DNA of 64,000 bases, from NCBI RefSeq assembly GCF_014297575.1, contig NZ_CP060412.1, forward strand, positions 4,712,001 to 4,776,000, in the 5' to 3' direction. Within the stretch, counting starts at the first letter, position 1, and each line of letters starts with the position of its first letter. Of this stretch, positions 63,005-64,000 are shown one piece after another. Source of the DNA: Dyella telluris (GTDB lineage: Bacteria > Pseudomonadota > Gammaproteobacteria > Xanthomonadales > Rhodanobacteraceae). A model generated the notes under the pieces. The model searched no databases, was not told where the DNA came from, and saw only the letters and a list, made by a program, of their open reading frames with translations. Both the position numbers and the translations under genes were made by a program.

Positions 63005-64000
63005 CTACTTGCCGATGGACAGGTCCGCGCTCAGCGGCGTCTGGTCGGAGGCATCGCCCACGTAGACGGTGAAACGGCCCGGATCGACCGTCCAGTCATG
63101 CTTGTCGGCGTCGTACCAGGCGAACGCGCGGCGATCCAGCGTCAGGCTGACATGCTCGGTCTGCCCCGGCGACAGCCGCACCTTGCGGAAGGCCTTCAGC
63201 TCCTTCGCCGGACGCGCCACGCGTGCTGACGGATCGCCCACATAGACCTGCGCCACCTCGGCGCCTTCGCGCGCGCCGGTGTTGCGCACATCGAACGACA
63301 CCGTGACATCGCCATTCGCCGCCACACCCGAAAGCGCGAGCTTGCTGAAGGCGAAGCTGGTGTACGACAGGCCATGGCCGAACGCGAACAGCGGCTGCGC
63401 ATCGCGCGGATGGCTGGTGTACCAGCGATAGCCGAGGAACACGCCCTCGCCGTAGCGCACCGTGGGATGGCCATCGGCGGCAGGATGCGCGTCGTAGAAA
63501 TCGTGCGTCGGGTTGTCCTGCCAGTGGCGTTCGAAACTCATCGGCAGCTTGCCTTCCGGCGAACGGTTGCCGAACAGCACTTCGGCAATCGCCTGCCCGC
63601 CTTCCTGCCCCGGATACCAGTTCTGCAGCAGCGCCGGCACGTGCTCCAGCCAGCCATCGGTGGCGTAGGCGCCGCCGGAGGTCACGGTGACCACGGTGCG
63701 CTTGTTGACGGCGGCCACGGCCTCGATCAGCGCCTCCTGGCCCCACGGCAACTGGAACGTGCGATCGAACGCCTCGCTTTCGGAGGTGCCGTCAAAACCC
63801 ACCGCGACGACGGCGGCATCCGCCATCGCCGCCATCTTGCGCGTTTCCTCGGGGATCATCGCGTCCACCGCGATGGCACCCAGGCTCATGCGGCTGTAGC
63901 TCACGTCGGGGCGATAATCGAGGCGGATGTCTACTGCCTTGCCCGCGGTCATCGGCAGCACCACGTAGTGCGGCGCCTGGCCTTCGAACACCGGCTGCTG
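63005..64000 (-). CDS. GH3 family glycosidase, C-terminal part (runs off the window)
   Basis: The last 331 codons of a family 3 glycoside hydrolase; the frame stays open to the window edge, so the catalytic N-terminal barrel is missing here. Visible are the alpha/beta-sandwich domain (AVVAVGFDGTSESEAFDRTFQLP; VVTVTSGGAYATDGWLEHVPALLQNWYPGQEGGQAIAEVLFG; GKLPMSFER) and the C-terminal fibronectin III-like domain (VSFDVRNTGAREGAEVAQVYVGD). Beta-glucosidase or beta-xylosidase; a xylosidase would match the adjacent xylose genes. Confidence 0.86.
   Translation of the reverse strand, partial: QQPVFEGQAPHYVVLPMTAGKAVDIRLDYRPDVSYSRMSLGAIAVDAMIPEETRKMAAMADAAVVAVGFDGTSESEAFDRTFQLPWGQEALIEAVAAVNKRTVVTVTSGGAYATDGWLEHVPALLQNWYPGQEGGQAIAEVLFGNRSPEGKLPMSFERHWQDNPTHDFYDAHPAADGHPTVRYGEGVFLGYRWYTSHPRDAQPLFAFGHGLSYTSFAFSKLALSGVAANGDVTVSFDVRNTGAREGAEVAQVYVGDPSARVARPAKELKAFRKVRLSPGQTEHVSLTLDRRAFAWYDADKHDWTVDPGRFTVYVGDASDQTPLSADLSIGK

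Noticed and set aside
1..64000. tRNA, rRNA, CRISPR, integrase or IS elements
   Set aside because: I looked for them and saw no tRNA-like cloverleaf, repeat-spacer array or transposase/integrase motif; a dedicated scan could still find a small RNA.

Overview
The window is GC-rich, densely packed proteobacterial chromosome. Protein resemblances (AlkK-type acyl-CoA ligase, Y_Y_Y-type sensor kinases, xylA/xylB/xylR with a DgoD-like dehydratase, GH31 and GH3 glycosidases) suggest a gammaproteobacterium of the Rhodanobacteraceae/Xanthomonadaceae type (Dyella, Luteibacter or Rhodanobacter-like). That placement is inference from family resemblance, not from a marker gene. I found no tRNA, rRNA, CRISPR array, integrase or transposase.

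Layout. 0-9.4 kb: an AlkK-like acyl-CoA ligase, a membrane protein, a three-gene efflux operon (outer-membrane factor, membrane fusion protein, DUF2955/FUSC-type inner-membrane protein), an alpha/beta hydrolase, a divergent SRPBCC/ribbon-helix-helix pair, and a REP-like inverted pair. 9.5-19.4 kb: mostly minus-strand metabolic genes (CocE/NonD hydrolase, two VOC proteins, exported GH31 glycosidase, thioesterase, GST, exported Xaa-Pro-type M24 protein) and a GFA-family gene broken by one in-frame stop. 19.4-27.8 kb: two multidrug export units with their regulators (TetR beside an EmrA/EmrB/NodT operon; an MFS pump co-transcribed with a MarR), then an SDR/TetR pair. Each regulator has a visible palindromic site.

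27.9-36.2 kb: an exported M1 aminopeptidase, then a plus-strand run that I read as a bufferin RiPP locus: ECF sigma factor, Ohr-type peroxidase, BufA1 precursor (DUF2282), DoxX, exported alpha/beta hydrolase, BufA2 precursor, BufB (DUF692, MNIO iron oxidase), BufC (DUF2063), and a cytochrome P460. Two different cysteine-rich precursors share one modifying enzyme pair. A strong hairpin separates bufA2 from bufB. This is the most interesting system here.

36.2-49.5 kb: methyltransferase, amidase, AraC-type regulator, PoxB, RidA, a large winged-helix/ATPase/TPR regulator, a NarL-type response regulator with its beta-propeller sensor kinase, and a second DoxX-like plus P460 pair. 49.7-54.4 kb: an MFS-DeoR-MFS-VOC-HAD block that starts at an apparently leaderless promoter and is bracketed by copies of a short motif (GGTACAAACTATGG). 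54.6-55.8 kb: an orphan HigA-like antitoxin, an unknown small protein and a structured leader.

55.8-64 kb: a xylose utilisation region. A divergent XylR (sugar-binding plus AraC domain) faces an operon of dgoD-like dehydratase, xylulokinase, xylose isomerase and a sugar/H+ symporter. A GH3 glycosidase running off the window end may supply the xylose.
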